64,000 nucleotides of DNA from JABMMZ01 sp040403495. GTDB taxonomy: Bacteria > Bacteroidota > Bacteroidia > NS11-12g > UBA955. Location: contig JBBAKM010000004.1 of assembly GCA_040403495.1 (NCBI GenBank), forward strand, positions 62,001 to 126,000, given 5' to 3'. How positions within the stretch are numbered: position 1 is the first letter of the stretch; each line of letters starts with the position of its first letter. Both the position numbers and the translations under genes were made by a program. The notes under the pieces are model-generated. The model was given only the letters and a program-made list of their open reading frames with translations, was not told the origin of the DNA and did no database searches. This document shows positions 24,157 to 34,316 of the stretch, piece by piece.

Positions 24157-25522
24157 TTTGGTATATTTCTGTAATTGGTTTTATCAATTGGTCTATATTC
24201 CCAGCACCCATTATCAATAACAACGGAACCTGTTTTTCTTTGAGCTGTTTTAGTATGTTGTCATGTGATATTAAGACCACAGGTTTTTTCATTTTTAAAG
24301 CTAAAAACTCGCTGTTGATTCCCGGAATGGGTAGTTCTCTCGCTGGGTAAATATCCATTAACCAACATTCGTCTAATAAATCAAGGGATTCTGCAAATTC
24401 ATCTGCAAAATCTCTGGTTCTTGTATACAAGTGTGGTTGAAAGATGCCTACAATTTTTTGATAGGGATACAATTCTTTAACCGAAAGTATAAATGAACTA
24501 AGCTCTGTAGGATGATGGGCATAGTCATCAATAACAATATAGTTTTCCTGCTTTACAATGTACTCAAATCTTCTTTTTACACCCAAGAACTTTGCACAGG
24601 ATGCAACTATTGATTCTATTGGGAGCCCCATTTGTAAACAAGCTGTTATTGCTGCTGTGGTATTTTCTACATTGTGAAAACCGGGAATGCCATTGCAAAC
24701 TTCAACTGTTGTTTCTGCATAATGATACTGAAAGTGAAATTGTCCTTCTTTGATGTTTATATCACGAATAACTACTTTGCAATTTTCATCTTTACCATAT
24801 ATAATGTTGTCAGTGTCTTCTTTAATATCTGCTTTTTCGCAAATAATTTTCCTTCCATTTGTTTTTGTGTTTTTCAAAAACTCATGAAATGATTCTATTA
24901 CATCGGCATGCTGACCGTAAATGTCCAAATGGTCGGCATCGGTAGATGTTACTATGGCAATATTGGGTTTTAAATGAAGAAAACTGCGGTCGTACTCATC
25001 AGCCTCCACAACAATAATGTCTTCTTTTAATAACTTTATACCGTCCGTTTTATGAATGTAATTTGAGTTTAAATTGGTGCTTATGCCTCCAAGGAATGCG
25101 GTAAAATTTATGTTATTGTCGTTTAAAATATGCGCAATTAAACAACTGGTTGTGGTTTTGCCATGGGTGCCTGCAATAGCAATAGTATATTGATTTTCGG
25201 AAATTAATCCCAGAATTTCGGCTCTTTTGTAAAGCTTAATTCCAAGCGACAAAAGATGTAGTTTTTCTTTGTGTTCATTAGGGATTGCTGGCGTGTAAAT
25301 CACAATCCCTTTGTTTTGTAATATTTCTTCAGGGATTGCTTTAATGTCTTCGTTGTAATGAATGTCAAATCCCTCTTTTTCTAGTTGGATTGTAAAGTCA
25401 TTTCTGGTTTTATCGTATCCACTTACCTGAATGCCGATTGAATTAAAATATCGAGCAATAGCGCTCATGCCTATGCCACCAATACCAATAAAGTAGGCTG
25501 TTTTTATGTCAGTTAGTTTCAT
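24149..25522 (-). CDS. murC: UDP-N-acetylmuramate-L-alanine ligase
   Basis: A 457-residue ligase that adds L-alanine to UDP-MurNAc. The N-terminal IGIGGIGMSAIARYF binds the UDP-sugar, the ATP loop is AGTHGKTTTS (about 115-125), and EADEYDRSFLHL and DDYAHHPTE mark the central and C-terminal domains of MurC. It overlaps murG by four bases at its start and ftsQ at its end. Confidence 0.97.
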   Translation of the reverse strand: MKLTDIKTAYFIGIGGIGMSAIARYFNSIGIQVSGYDKTRNDFTIQLEKEGFDIHYNEDIKAIPEEILQNKGIVIYTPAIPNEHKEKLHLLSLGIKLYKRAEILGLISENQYTIAIAGTHGKTTTSCLIAHILNDNNINFTAFLGGISTNLNSNYIHKTDGIKLLKEDIIVVEADEYDRSFLHLKPNIAIVTSTDADHLDIYGQHADVIESFHEFLKNTKTNGRKIICEKADIKEDTDNIIYGKDENCKVVIRDINIKEGQFHFQYHYAETTVEVCNGIPGFHNVENTTAAITACLQMGLPIESIVASCAKFLGVKRRFEYIVKQENYIVIDDYAHHPTELSSFILSVKELYPYQKIVGIFQPHLYTRTRDFADEFAESLDLLDECWLMDIYPARELPIPGINSEFLALKMKKPVVLISHDNILKQLKEKQVPLLLIMGAGNIDQLIKPITEIYQNA

Positions 25523-26607
25523 AGGATGATTTGTTCTATTACGTTTACGATTCTCGCACTTGCATTTGGTTTTGCCATTTGCTTAATGTTGTTTGATAGG
25601 GATTTTTGAAGTTCTTTGTTTTGGTTTAATTCGGTAATTACCGAATATATTGTATTGATGGCTTCACTGTCTTTTACTAATATTGCGGCTTCATTGTTGC
25701 TTAATGAAAGCGCATTTTTGGTTTGATGGTCGTCGGTAACATTGGGTGAAGGAATTAAAATGACTGGTTTCCCTACTATTTGTAATTCGCTGATAGACAA
25801 TGCGCCAGCTCTTGATATAATTATGTCTGCTGCGGCATAAACTTCTGTCATGTTTTGAATAAAAGGACTGATTATAAGATCTTTGTTTTCAGGAATTTCG
25901 TTTTTATAATTTTTGCCTGTTTGCCAATAAATGCTAATCGATTGGCTTAAAATATTTGCATAGTTTTTTGCAAGTGCATTGTTAATAGTTCTAGCTCCTA
26001 AACTGCCTCCAATCACCAATAAAAGGGGTTTGTTTTTATCAAATCCAAGCTTTTCTTTTATTTCTGATTGTGAGTATTGTGATACAGTTAATATGTCTTG
26101 CCTAACGGGATTTCCTGTGAAAACAATTTTGTCGTTGTCGAAAAATTGAAACATATCGGCATAAGCGACACAACATTTGGTGCTTTTTTTACTTAATATC
26201 CTATTGGTTAGTCCAGGATATGAATTTTGTTCTTGAATGATAGTTGGAATTTTCATAAAATTGGCAACATATAATACTGCAGCACTTGCATAGCCACCCA
26301 CACCAATGACGCAATCTGGTTTGTGTTTTTTAAGTATTCGGAACGACAAGTAAAGGCTTACAATTAATTTGAAAGGAACTAACAAGTTTTTCAAAGTTAG
26401 TTTCCTTTGAATGCCTGCAATAGGAAGTCCTATAATAGAATAACCTGCTTGAGGCACTTTTTCCATTTCCATTTTGTGTTGTGCACCCACAAATTGGATT
26501 GCAGCATTTGGATAACGGTTTTTTATTTCATTTGCAATTGCAATAGCCGGAAAAATATGACCACCAGTGCCACCACCCGATATAATAACTGATTTAATTT
26601 CCTTCAT
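25519..26607 (-). CDS. murG: Lipid II glycosyltransferase MurG
   Basis: The 362-residue GT28 enzyme adds GlcNAc to lipid I at the inner face of the membrane. GGGTGGHIFPA lies at the start, followed by GVGGYASA, QEQNSYPGLTN, and a C-terminal GGSLGARTIN and SRAGALSISEL. I start at the ATG at 26607; the frame runs on 19 codons upstream, but that extension lies wholly within the ftsW end and lacks family similarity. The start overlaps the ftsW coding end by 14 bases. Confidence 0.96.
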   Translation of the reverse strand: MKEIKSVIISGGGTGGHIFPAIAIANEIKNRYPNAAIQFVGAQHKMEMEKVPQAGYSIIGLPIAGIQRKLTLKNLLVPFKLIVSLYLSFRILKKHKPDCVIGVGGYASAAVLYVANFMKIPTIIQEQNSYPGLTNRILSKKSTKCCVAYADMFQFFDNDKIVFTGNPVRQDILTVSQYSQSEIKEKLGFDKNKPLLLVIGGSLGARTINNALAKNYANILSQSISIYWQTGKNYKNEIPENKDLIISPFIQNMTEVYAAADIIISRAGALSISELQIVGKPVILIPSPNVTDDHQTKNALSLSNNEAAILVKDSEAINTIYSVITELNQNKELQKSLSNNIKQMAKPNASARIVNVIEQIIL

Positions 26608-27763
26608 TGTTTGCAATATTAGTTTCAGTTTGATTGTTTTGTTCTTCAACAGTTCTGCTAACACTCAGTAATACACCAAATGCAGCACTTGTAAAAATAA
26701 TACTTGTTCCTCCCATACTGACCAGTGGAAGCGTAAGTCCTGTTACGGGAAATAAACTACTAGCAACTGCCATGTGGATAAAAGCTTGAAGCGATAAGCT
26801 AAATGCCAATCCAACCGCTAGAAGTGCCCCAAATGCCTTAGGGCTTTTTATAACTATTCTTATGGATCGATAAAGGATTAATAAGTAAAGTCCCATCACT
26901 GTTATACCTCCAAATAGCAACCCGAATTCTTCTATAATTACAGCAAATATAAAGTCAGAATAAGGGTGGGGTAGGTAGGCGCTTTGTTCCCCTTTTCCCG
27001 GACCTTTGCCAAAAAGTCCACCTGATGTAATGGCTATTTTTGCTTGAACGGTTTGGAAACTCTCAGTAGAATCTCCACCACTGAAATTCTCAATCCTTGC
27101 TTTCCAAGTTGCAAATCGCCCAGGAAGTAAGTCGTCGGGAGCGTTTTTTAAAGTTAAGTAGCCTATTGTTAAAAAACTAGCTGATACCAGTGTTAATATG
27201 AATAAAAACTTTAAATTAGTATTGCCAATAAACAAGAGTAAACATGAGGTGAAAAACAAAACGAGTGAAGTACTTAAGTTTTCGGGTAATATCAATGCAC
27301 ATATTACAATAATCCATGCCAATATTTTCAAAAAGCCCTTCCAGGAGTTCAATTCTTCCTGTTTTTTTGATAAATATCTTGCAATGAACATTATAAGTGC
27401 AAACTTGGCGTAATCGCTGGCCTGAAATGTTATTCCTAATATTGTAATTGTTCTTTTGGCGTCATTGATGTCGTGTCCAAAAATTAAAGTAGCTAACAAT
27501 AATGGGACCGCCACAAAAATGGCAATTTGCGATAATCTTGAAAAGTAGACGTAATCCAATAAATGGAAAAAGTACATCAAGAAATAACCGCCAAACAAAA
27601 ATAAAATATGCCTAAAAAGAAAGTATTCTGTATTGCCTCCAAATTTTTTGAAAGCCAAAGACCCCGTTGCACTGTATACCTCTACTAAGCCTATACTTGT
27701 TAGGCAAAATATAGCTATCCAAATGTATGGGTCGCCTTTGAATTTTAACTTTCCAATTTGCAT
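26594..27763 (-). CDS. ftsW: Septal peptidoglycan polymerase FtsW (SEDS family)
   Basis: The protein has 389 residues and about ten transmembrane segments. SEDS marks include VYSATGS in the first loop, 'AKFALIMFIARYLSKKQ', 'RFATWKARIENF' in the large periplasmic loop, FAVIIEEFGLLFG and LPLVSMGGTSIIF near the end. FtsW polymerises glycan strands together with the transpeptidase FtsI, encoded five genes upstream. Placement next to murG supports FtsW rather than RodA. Confidence 0.95.
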   Translation of the reverse strand: MQIGKLKFKGDPYIWIAIFCLTSIGLVEVYSATGSLAFKKFGGNTEYFLFRHILFLFGGYFLMYFFHLLDYVYFSRLSQIAIFVAVPLLLATLIFGHDINDAKRTITILGITFQASDYAKFALIMFIARYLSKKQEELNSWKGFLKILAWIIVICALILPENLSTSLVLFFTSCLLLFIGNTNLKFLFILTLVSASFLTIGYLTLKNAPDDLLPGRFATWKARIENFSGGDSTESFQTVQAKIAITSGGLFGKGPGKGEQSAYLPHPYSDFIFAVIIEEFGLLFGGITVMGLYLLILYRSIRIVIKSPKAFGALLAVGLAFSLSLQAFIHMAVASSLFPVTGLTLPLVSMGGTSIIFTSAAFGVLLSVSRTVEEQNNQTETNIANNEGN

Positions 27764-27772
27764 ATTTAATTC

Positions 27773-29119
27773 TTACAAATTTCTAACGGCTTGTTTGAAT
27801 TGATTGCCTCTGTCTTCGTAATTAGCAAATAAATCAAAACTCGCACATGCAGGTGATAACAATACTGCATCGCCTTTTTTCGCAAATGTTTTGGCAACTA
27901 AAGCAGCTTCTTCTGCGCTTGATGTATTAATCATTAAGTCAACATGTTTGCCAAATGCTGAATGGATTTTACTGTTGTCTAATCCTAGGCAAATAATCAT
28001 TTTAACTTTGTCTTTTACCAAAGGAACAATACTCTCATAGTCATTGCCTTTGTCAACGCCACCAGCTATCCAAATAACAGGTTTGTCCATGCTTTCAAGT
28101 GCATACCAAGCTGAATTTACATTCGTTGCTTTACTGTCATTAATGTATTCCACGCCAGCGATGTTAGCAACATGCTCCAATCGGTGTTCTACATTTTGAA
28201 AGTCAAGCAAACTTTCGCGGATAGTTTCTTTGTTGATGTTTAAAACATTAGCTGCAATTGCAGCTGCCATGTTGTTGTAAGTGTTGTGGATGCCTTTGAT
28301 GGCGAAATCGTTGATAAACATATTGAATTGATTTGAAGGGTTTTTAGGGTTAAGGAAATAAGCTATTTTGTCTTTTACATATGCACCATTTTCAAGTGCT
28401 TTTTCGTATGAAAATGTAATTTTTTGAGCTTCTATTTTGTGGGTTTTTACATATTCATTAACGACAGTATCATCCTCGCAATAGATAAAGGTGTCGTTCT
28501 CATCTTGATTCATACAAATTCTAAATTTGGAAGCTACATAGTTTTCAAACTGATAATTGTAACGGTCGAGATGGTCAGGTGTAATATTCGTTAAAATCGA
28601 AATATTCGGTTTAAAATGATAAGTATTGTCTAATTGGAAACTGCTAATTTCTAATACATAGTAGTCGAAGTTTGAAAGCGCAACTTGACGGGCATAGCTT
28701 TTGCCAATATTCCCGCCTAAGCCAACATTAAAACCTGCTTTTTGTAATAAGTGATAGCACAATAGGGTTGTAGTTGTTTTGCCATTTGTGCCTGTTATAG
28801 CAATGTGTTTGGCTTGGGTATATTGACAAGCAAATTCAATTTCAGAAAAAATTGGAATTTGTTTTGCTATTGCTTTTTGAATAATCTCTACTTTGTCAGG
28901 AATACCGGGGCTTTTGATGATAATATCTGCATTCAAAATAAGTGCTTCTGTGTGTTGGTTTTCTTCAAAATCTACAGACAATGAGATAAGCTCATTTTTG
29001 TATGTTTCAGCAATGCTTGATTTGTCGCTAACAAACACATCAAATTGATGTTTTTTTGCTAGAACGGCACAACCAGTTCCACTTTCGCCAGCACCTAATA
29101 TGACTATTCTTTTTGACAA
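27773..29119 (-). CDS. murD: UDP-N-acetylmuramoyl-L-alanine-D-glutamate ligase
   Basis: The 448-residue Mur ligase adds D-glutamate. An N-terminal Rossmann domain (VILGAGESGTGCAVLA) precedes the ATP loop GTNGKTTTT (about 110-118) and LEISSFQLD. DHLDRY follows, with NDSKATN further on and the C-terminal LLSPACASFDLF typical of MurD. Gaps to mraY and ftsW are four and nine bases. Confidence 0.97.
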   Translation of the reverse strand: MSKRIVILGAGESGTGCAVLAKKHQFDVFVSDKSSIAETYKNELISLSVDFEENQHTEALILNADIIIKSPGIPDKVEIIQKAIAKQIPIFSEIEFACQYTQAKHIAITGTNGKTTTTLLCYHLLQKAGFNVGLGGNIGKSYARQVALSNFDYYVLEISSFQLDNTYHFKPNISILTNITPDHLDRYNYQFENYVASKFRICMNQDENDTFIYCEDDTVVNEYVKTHKIEAQKITFSYEKALENGAYVKDKIAYFLNPKNPSNQFNMFINDFAIKGIHNTYNNMAAAIAANVLNINKETIRESLLDFQNVEHRLEHVANIAGVEYINDSKATNVNSAWYALESMDKPVIWIAGGVDKGNDYESIVPLVKDKVKMIICLGLDNSKIHSAFGKHVDLMINTSSAEEAALVAKTFAKKGDAVLLSPACASFDLFANYEDRGNQFKQAVRNL

Positions 29120-29123
29120 TTTA

Positions 29124-30377
29124 TTATCTTAGTTTTAAAGTAATAATGGATAAAATAGCAAGGATAATTCCGATGATTAAAAATCGAGTCACAATTTTAG
29201 CTTCATGAAATCCCTTTTTTTGGTAATGGTGATGAATAGGTGACATCAGGAAAATTCTTCTCCCTTCGCCATATTTTTTCTTGGTGTATTTAAAGTATCC
29301 CACTTGTAAAACCACACTTAAATTCTCGATTAAGAAAATGCCACACAGTATTGGAATTAGTAATTCTTTTCTTATAATAATTGCCAATGCTGCAATAACA
29401 CCGCCTAACATCAAACTTCCGGTATCGCCCATAAACACTTGAGCAGGATAGCTGTTATACCATAGGAAACCAATACACGCCCCAACAAATGCACCAGCAA
29501 AAACAAACAACTCTCCCAAATATGGGATGTACATTATGTTTAAGTAGTCCGCAAATAAAATATTACCAGACAAGAAAGCGAATAATCCGAGTGTTGTTCC
29601 AATAATAGCAGATGTTCCTGCCGCCAATCCATCAATGCCATCAGTTATGTTTGCGCCATTTGAAACCGCAGTGATGATAAAAATGACAACTAGGGTGTAA
29701 ATAATCCATCCATATTTGCTGTTCATTCCTAAGGCATTGGTTATTTTTTGGTAGTCAAATTCTGAATGTTTAAAAAATGGAATGGTTGTTTTAAGTGTCT
29801 TTTCGTTTTTTATAAAATAGCTAGTGCCGTTTATTACAGTTTTGTTTAAACCAATGGTATCTATCTTGTATTGAATAGCCTCTTGTTTGGTGTAATGATT
29901 GGTTATAACAACTGCTTTGTTGAAATAAAGAGTTAATCCTACAACAAGTCCAACTATGATTTGACCTAAGATTTTAAATCTTCCCGACAAACCTTCTTTG
30001 TCCTTTTTAAATACTTTGATGTAGTCGTCTATAAAGCCTATTAAGCCAGTTAATACCGTAACAACAATCATTAAAATGACATAAACATTGTTGAGTCTAG
30101 CAAGTAATAATGTTGGAATAAGTATGGCAGCTAGCATAATAAGTCCACCCATAGTTGGCGTGCCTTTTTTTGCATTTTCACCCTCAAGACCCAAATTTCT
30201 GATGGTTTCAGAAACTTGCATTTTTTGAAGCAATTGAATTAATCTTTTGCCAAAAACTGCTGAAATAGTAAGTGACAAAATTACAGCCAAAGCCATTCTA
30301 AAGGTTAGGTATTTCCAAACGCCTAGCCCTATAAAATCGTAGTGGGTGTCGAGGTATGTAAAAAAATGATACAGCAT
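29124..30377 (-). CDS. mraY: Phospho-MurNAc-pentapeptide translocase MraY
   Basis: This integral membrane enzyme of 417 residues makes lipid I. Conserved cytoplasmic motifs are KGTPTMGG, GFIDDYIK, NGANITDGIDGLAAG and FMGDTGSLMLGG, plus the late SPIHHHYQKKG. It is longer than the roughly 360 residues of the E. coli enzyme because of an inserted hydrophilic stretch at about 160-215, which I believe is common in Bacteroidota. It shares one base with the murE stop. Confidence 0.97.
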   Translation of the reverse strand: MLYHFFTYLDTHYDFIGLGVWKYLTFRMALAVILSLTISAVFGKRLIQLLQKMQVSETIRNLGLEGENAKKGTPTMGGLIMLAAILIPTLLLARLNNVYVILMIVVTVLTGLIGFIDDYIKVFKKDKEGLSGRFKILGQIIVGLVVGLTLYFNKAVVITNHYTKQEAIQYKIDTIGLNKTVINGTSYFIKNEKTLKTTIPFFKHSEFDYQKITNALGMNSKYGWIIYTLVVIFIITAVSNGANITDGIDGLAAGTSAIIGTTLGLFAFLSGNILFADYLNIMYIPYLGELFVFAGAFVGACIGFLWYNSYPAQVFMGDTGSLMLGGVIAALAIIIRKELLIPILCGIFLIENLSVVLQVGYFKYTKKKYGEGRRIFLMSPIHHHYQKKGFHEAKIVTRFLIIGIILAILSIITLKLR

Positions 30378-31843
30378 TATTGTATTTCTTTAAATAATTC
30401 TTGAATAATAATTCGGTCGTCAAATGGGTGCTTCACCCCATTTATTTCCTGATAAGTTTCGTGTCCTTTTCCAGCAACAAGAATTAAGTCGCCTTTTTTG
30501 CAAAGCATTATTCCTGCTCTTATCGCTTCTTTTCTGTCGCTGATTTTAAGTATTTTTTTGTAATCACTTGCATGGATTCCAAGCATCATTTCTTCAATAA
30601 TTTGCTGAGGATCTTCTGTTCTTGGATTGTCGCTTGTTAATATCACTTTATTGCTTTTTTGTGCAGCAATTCTTCCCATCTCAGGTCTTTTTTCTTTGTC
30701 TCTGTTGCCGCCACATCCCAATATGCTAATGAGTTGTTCGTTTTGTGAACGAATATTATTGATAGTGTCTAGTACATTTTCCAAGGCATCGGGAGTATGG
30801 GCGTAATCAACAATGGCAACCACACCGGTGCTGCTTTTGTAAATTTCGAATCTGCCATTGACACGGTTTTGTTTCGAAAGATGTTGGATAATTACTTCTC
30901 TTTCTTCGCCTAATAAAAAAGCAACAGAATAAGCTGCTAATAAATTGTAAGCATTAAACTTGCCTACTAAGTTGTACCAAGCCTCAATTTGGTCTATTTT
31001 TAAAAGCAAACCATCAAAGTCTGATTCAATAATTTTGCAATTAAAATCAGCCATGGTTTTTAAAGCATAACTGTATTTGTTTGCTTTAGTGTTTTGAAGC
31101 ATTACACTGCCATTTTTATCATCTTTGTTGGTCAATGCAAAAGCATCGTTAGGAAGCATATCAAAAAATCCTTTTTTGGCTTGAATGTAATTGGCAAAAG
31201 TTTTATGGTAATCCAAATGATCGTGTGTGATATTTGTGAATACACCGCCATCAAATAGTAATCCATTGATACGGCCTTGAACAATAGCATGTGAACTTAC
31301 TTCCATAAAGCAATATTCACAACCAGCCTCTACCATTTGTGACATTAAAAAGTTAAGTTTGATGGGGTCAGGTGTGGTGTGAGTGCTGTTGTATTTTTGT
31401 GTACCTATAATGTATTCAACGGTACTGATGAGTCCGCATTGGTAACCCAATGAAGTGAATAAATGATATAAAATACTGGTACAAGTTGTTTTGCCATTAG
31501 TGCCAGTAACTCCAACTAGTTTGAAGTGTTGTGAAGGGTTTTCGTAATATTCAGAAGCAAGAAAGCCACAACTTTGTTGAACATCCTCAACCAAAATATA
31601 AGTTACATCTGAATTTAAATCTTTTGGCAATGTGCTACAAACAATAACAGAAGCACCCATTTCTATCACGTTAGGAATGTATTGATGTGCATCGGTACTA
31701 GTGCCTTTAACTGCAAAAAACATTGCATCTTTTTTTACCTCACGTGAGTCAAGTGTTAAAAAACTAACTTGTTTATCCAATGAGCCAAAAACCTCAATAG
31801 TGCTTTTATAGTTTTTGATGATATCTTTTACAGTCTTTATCAT
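30377..31843 (-). CDS. murE: UDP-MurNAc-tripeptide ligase MurE (meso-diaminopimelate adding)
   Basis: The enzyme has 488 residues. The ATP loop is TGTNGKTTC (about 114-122), with EVSSHAI and THDHLDYH further on. The C-terminal DNPRTEDP is the motif that recognises meso-diaminopimelate, so the cell wall should be of the DAP type. GCGGNRDKEKRPEMG also fits. It overlaps ftsI by four bases and mraY by one. No murF is present in the cluster. Confidence 0.97.
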   Translation of the reverse strand: MIKTVKDIIKNYKSTIEVFGSLDKQVSFLTLDSREVKKDAMFFAVKGTSTDAHQYIPNVIEMGASVIVCSTLPKDLNSDVTYILVEDVQQSCGFLASEYYENPSQHFKLVGVTGTNGKTTCTSILYHLFTSLGYQCGLISTVEYIIGTQKYNSTHTTPDPIKLNFLMSQMVEAGCEYCFMEVSSHAIVQGRINGLLFDGGVFTNITHDHLDYHKTFANYIQAKKGFFDMLPNDAFALTNKDDKNGSVMLQNTKANKYSYALKTMADFNCKIIESDFDGLLLKIDQIEAWYNLVGKFNAYNLLAAYSVAFLLGEEREVIIQHLSKQNRVNGRFEIYKSSTGVVAIVDYAHTPDALENVLDTINNIRSQNEQLISILGCGGNRDKEKRPEMGRIAAQKSNKVILTSDNPRTEDPQQIIEEMMLGIHASDYKKILKISDRKEAIRAGIMLCKKGDLILVAGKGHETYQEINGVKHPFDDRIIIQELFKEIQ

Positions 31844-33942
31844 AATGAAAGTTTTAAATAAACAGTAGAACCTTTAATGATTTTTGATTGAGCAGGGATT
31901 GATTGCTGAACCACACTTCCGGCACCACTAATAATGACTTTTAATCCACGATTTTCTAATAAATAAACGGCGTCTTTTGCACCCATCCCTATTACATTGG
32001 GAACCAAGTCTGCTTGGGTTTTTAATTCGAGTAGATTGATGGATTTAACATCGTAGTTAGTTCTAACCCATTCTGTTTCTGCTATGTCGGAAAGTGTTTT
32101 GCTGCTAATTTGCAATTGATTCAATACATTTTTGATGTCTGTTCTATTTCCGTTTTTTACAGATGGAACAGAGGTCAGTGTAGTTTGAACCAATGGTTTG
32201 TGAAAGCTTAAATTGGTGCTGTAAACTTTGTCCGCCACTTCTTTAAATACGGGACCTGCAACCAAACCGCCATAATAAACACCGGCTGTTGGGGCATTAA
32301 TAACTACAATACAAGTGTATTGAGGGTTGTTAGCTGGGAAGTAACCTACAAATGAAGCTTTGTGTGAAGATTTGTTATAGCCACTTCCGTTTGTTGCTAT
32401 TTGTGCAGTACCTGTTTTGCCCGCAACTTTATAATCAAGAGCTTTCAAATTAGTGGCAGTTCCGTTTTCTACAACCCCTTCTAATAATTGTTTTAAAACT
32501 TTAATGGTTTCGGGTTTGCATATTTTTTTGTTTAAAATTACAGGTTTGTTTTTGTAAATAGATTTGCCATAGTCTTTAATTTCTTTAACTATAAATGGTT
32601 TTATCATTTCACCTTGATTGGCAATGGCATTGTAGAAAGCAAGAATTTGCAATGAGCTAATTTCTAATTCATAGCCGATACTCATAAACGGAAGTGAAGT
32701 GCCACTCCAAGTTTTGTCTTTTGTGTTTTTAAGTTTTGGGAATCGGGTAGATTTAATGTCAAAATCCAACGATTCATGTAAGCCCAAATTGAATGCGTGT
32801 GCTAAAAATTTATCGGGATTGTTTTTATAATGTTTTTGAACTGTTTTGGCAATCCCAACATTGCTTGAGTGTTCAAAAGCATATTGGAAAGTCACGAATT
32901 TATAAGGAGATTCGTGAGCATCAACCATTTTTAAAGGGCCAAATTTTGTTTCGCCCCATTCAATATCGATAGAATCGTTTAAGTTTACATAGCCATCTTC
33001 GATAAGAGCAAGCGCGCTTAGCAGTTTGAAAGTACTTCCTGGGTCGGAAAATTCATTGATTGCGTAGTTTTCAGCTTCATAACATTCGTTGTTTTGGTTG
33101 CGTTTTAAATTAGCAATTGCTTTAACTGCACCTGTTTTAACCTCCATTAAAATAACAGAGCCATGGTCAGCTTGGTTTGCTATTAAACACTTTTTTAAAG
33201 CATTTTGAGCCACATCTTGAATATTTATGTCAATAGTGGTGTAAACATCAAAACCATTTTTAGGGTCTATTTCTTTATTGTCGTCTATTGGTTTCCATAC
33301 ACCACCATAAGATCTTTGTTCTAAACGCTTGCCTAAGGTGCCGCTTAGCATTGAATCATAAGCGCCTTCTAATCCAATTTTAATCCCCGATTGATTCGTA
33401 TATCCTATGGTTCTGCGTGCTAATTCACCAAAAGGAATCTCTCTCTTGAACTGCTCTATTTTAATAAAACCGCCTTTGTATTTTCCTAAATTAAACAAGG
33501 GCCATTTTCCCATGTTTTTAGCAGTGGTATAGTCAACATCTTTTTTGAGAAGTAAATATCTTTCGCCTCTGTTGCGAGCTGCCACTATGTATTGTCTCCA
33601 TTCTGGATAGGTTTTATCTCTGAATTCTACAGAGAGTAACAACGCCAAACTGTCTATTTTTTTGAAGAAATAATCATTGGTCATGCCATCCACTTTCGTG
33701 TCCATTCTAATTTCATATTTTGGAATGCTTGTGGCGAGTAAACTGCCATCATCTGAAAATATATTCCCTCTCGAAGCTTGAACAGAACGCCATTTGGTGC
33801 TCTGTGCTAAACTTATTTTTTTGTATTTATCTGATTGGTAAACTTGGAGTTTGAAAATTTGAATAAAAATAGCCACAGCAAATCCAAGGATTAACAAAAA
33901 TGCAATCCATGAACGCAGTAATATGGCTTTTTTCAAATTCAT
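31840..33942 (-). CDS. ftsI: Division transpeptidase FtsI (PBP3) with PASTA domain
   Basis: The class B penicillin-binding protein has 700 residues. A membrane anchor (about 10-32) and a pedestal domain precede the transpeptidase domain with SxxK at Ser303-Lys306 (PGSTFK), SSN at 359-361 and KTG at 509-511. A C-terminal PASTA domain (about 640-700; LVPNVIGMGAKDAVYLLENRGL) is present, as in sporulation-type and many Bacteroidota FtsI proteins but absent from E. coli FtsI. It cross-links septal peptidoglycan with FtsW. The start lies two bases after ftsL. Confidence 0.96.
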   Translation of the reverse strand: MNLKKAILLRSWIAFLLILGFAVAIFIQIFKLQVYQSDKYKKISLAQSTKWRSVQASRGNIFSDDGSLLATSIPKYEIRMDTKVDGMTNDYFFKKIDSLALLLSVEFRDKTYPEWRQYIVAARNRGERYLLLKKDVDYTTAKNMGKWPLFNLGKYKGGFIKIEQFKREIPFGELARRTIGYTNQSGIKIGLEGAYDSMLSGTLGKRLEQRSYGGVWKPIDDNKEIDPKNGFDVYTTIDINIQDVAQNALKKCLIANQADHGSVILMEVKTGAVKAIANLKRNQNNECYEAENYAINEFSDPGSTFKLLSALALIEDGYVNLNDSIDIEWGETKFGPLKMVDAHESPYKFVTFQYAFEHSSNVGIAKTVQKHYKNNPDKFLAHAFNLGLHESLDFDIKSTRFPKLKNTKDKTWSGTSLPFMSIGYELEISSLQILAFYNAIANQGEMIKPFIVKEIKDYGKSIYKNKPVILNKKICKPETIKVLKQLLEGVVENGTATNLKALDYKVAGKTGTAQIATNGSGYNKSSHKASFVGYFPANNPQYTCIVVINAPTAGVYYGGLVAGPVFKEVADKVYSTNLSFHKPLVQTTLTSVPSVKNGNRTDIKNVLNQLQISSKTLSDIAETEWVRTNYDVKSINLLELKTQADLVPNVIGMGAKDAVYLLENRGLKVIISGAGSVVQQSIPAQSKIIKGSTVYLKLSL

Positions 33943-33944
33943 GT

Positions 33945-34316
33945 TTAGTCTTTCTTAAGGATAATTGGGGGTGTTGTTAATTCTTTTAAGCCTTCAGTCT
34001 CTAGTCTTTTTGAAACTTCACTCGGATTGCTTTTTTTCATTAAGTTGCTTTTTACACTGATGTATTCAGACCTTAATTCATTGATTTCCTTTTTTAATTC
34101 ATCTTCGTTTTTTAAGCTTTTTACATGAAAATGAGAAAGTGAAACATATAAAATGGTTGTAAAAACCAAAAGGAGCAGTGCCGGAATAATATCATTTAGC
34201 TGTTCTTTTTTGATAAAAAAAGTAAACTCACTAATCTTGTTGATGGTTGAATCTACATTGTTTTCAACGGCAGGATTTTGAGCTTGCTCTGTAGGTTTTG
34301 ATCTAAACTTATTCAT
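33945..34316 (-). CDS. ftsL: FtsL-like cell division protein
   Basis: The bitopic protein has 123 residues: a cytoplasmic N-terminus (about 1-45), one transmembrane helix (about 46-62, PALLLLVFTTILYVSL) and a coiled-coil periplasmic segment (about 75-110, KNEDELKKEINELRSEYISVKS). Sequence similarity to model FtsL is too low to see by eye. The call rests on topology and position between rsmH and ftsI. It overlaps rsmH by four bases. Confidence 0.85.
   Translation of the reverse strand: MNKFRSKPTEQAQNPAVENNVDSTINKISEFTFFIKKEQLNDIIPALLLLVFTTILYVSLSHFHVKSLKNEDELKKEINELRSEYISVKSNLMKKSNPSEVSKRLETEGLKELTTPPIILKKD

Noticed and set aside
26608..26664. 19-residue N-terminal extension of MurG
   Set aside because: It lies inside the ftsW coding end and MurG proteins normally begin a few residues before GGGTGGH.
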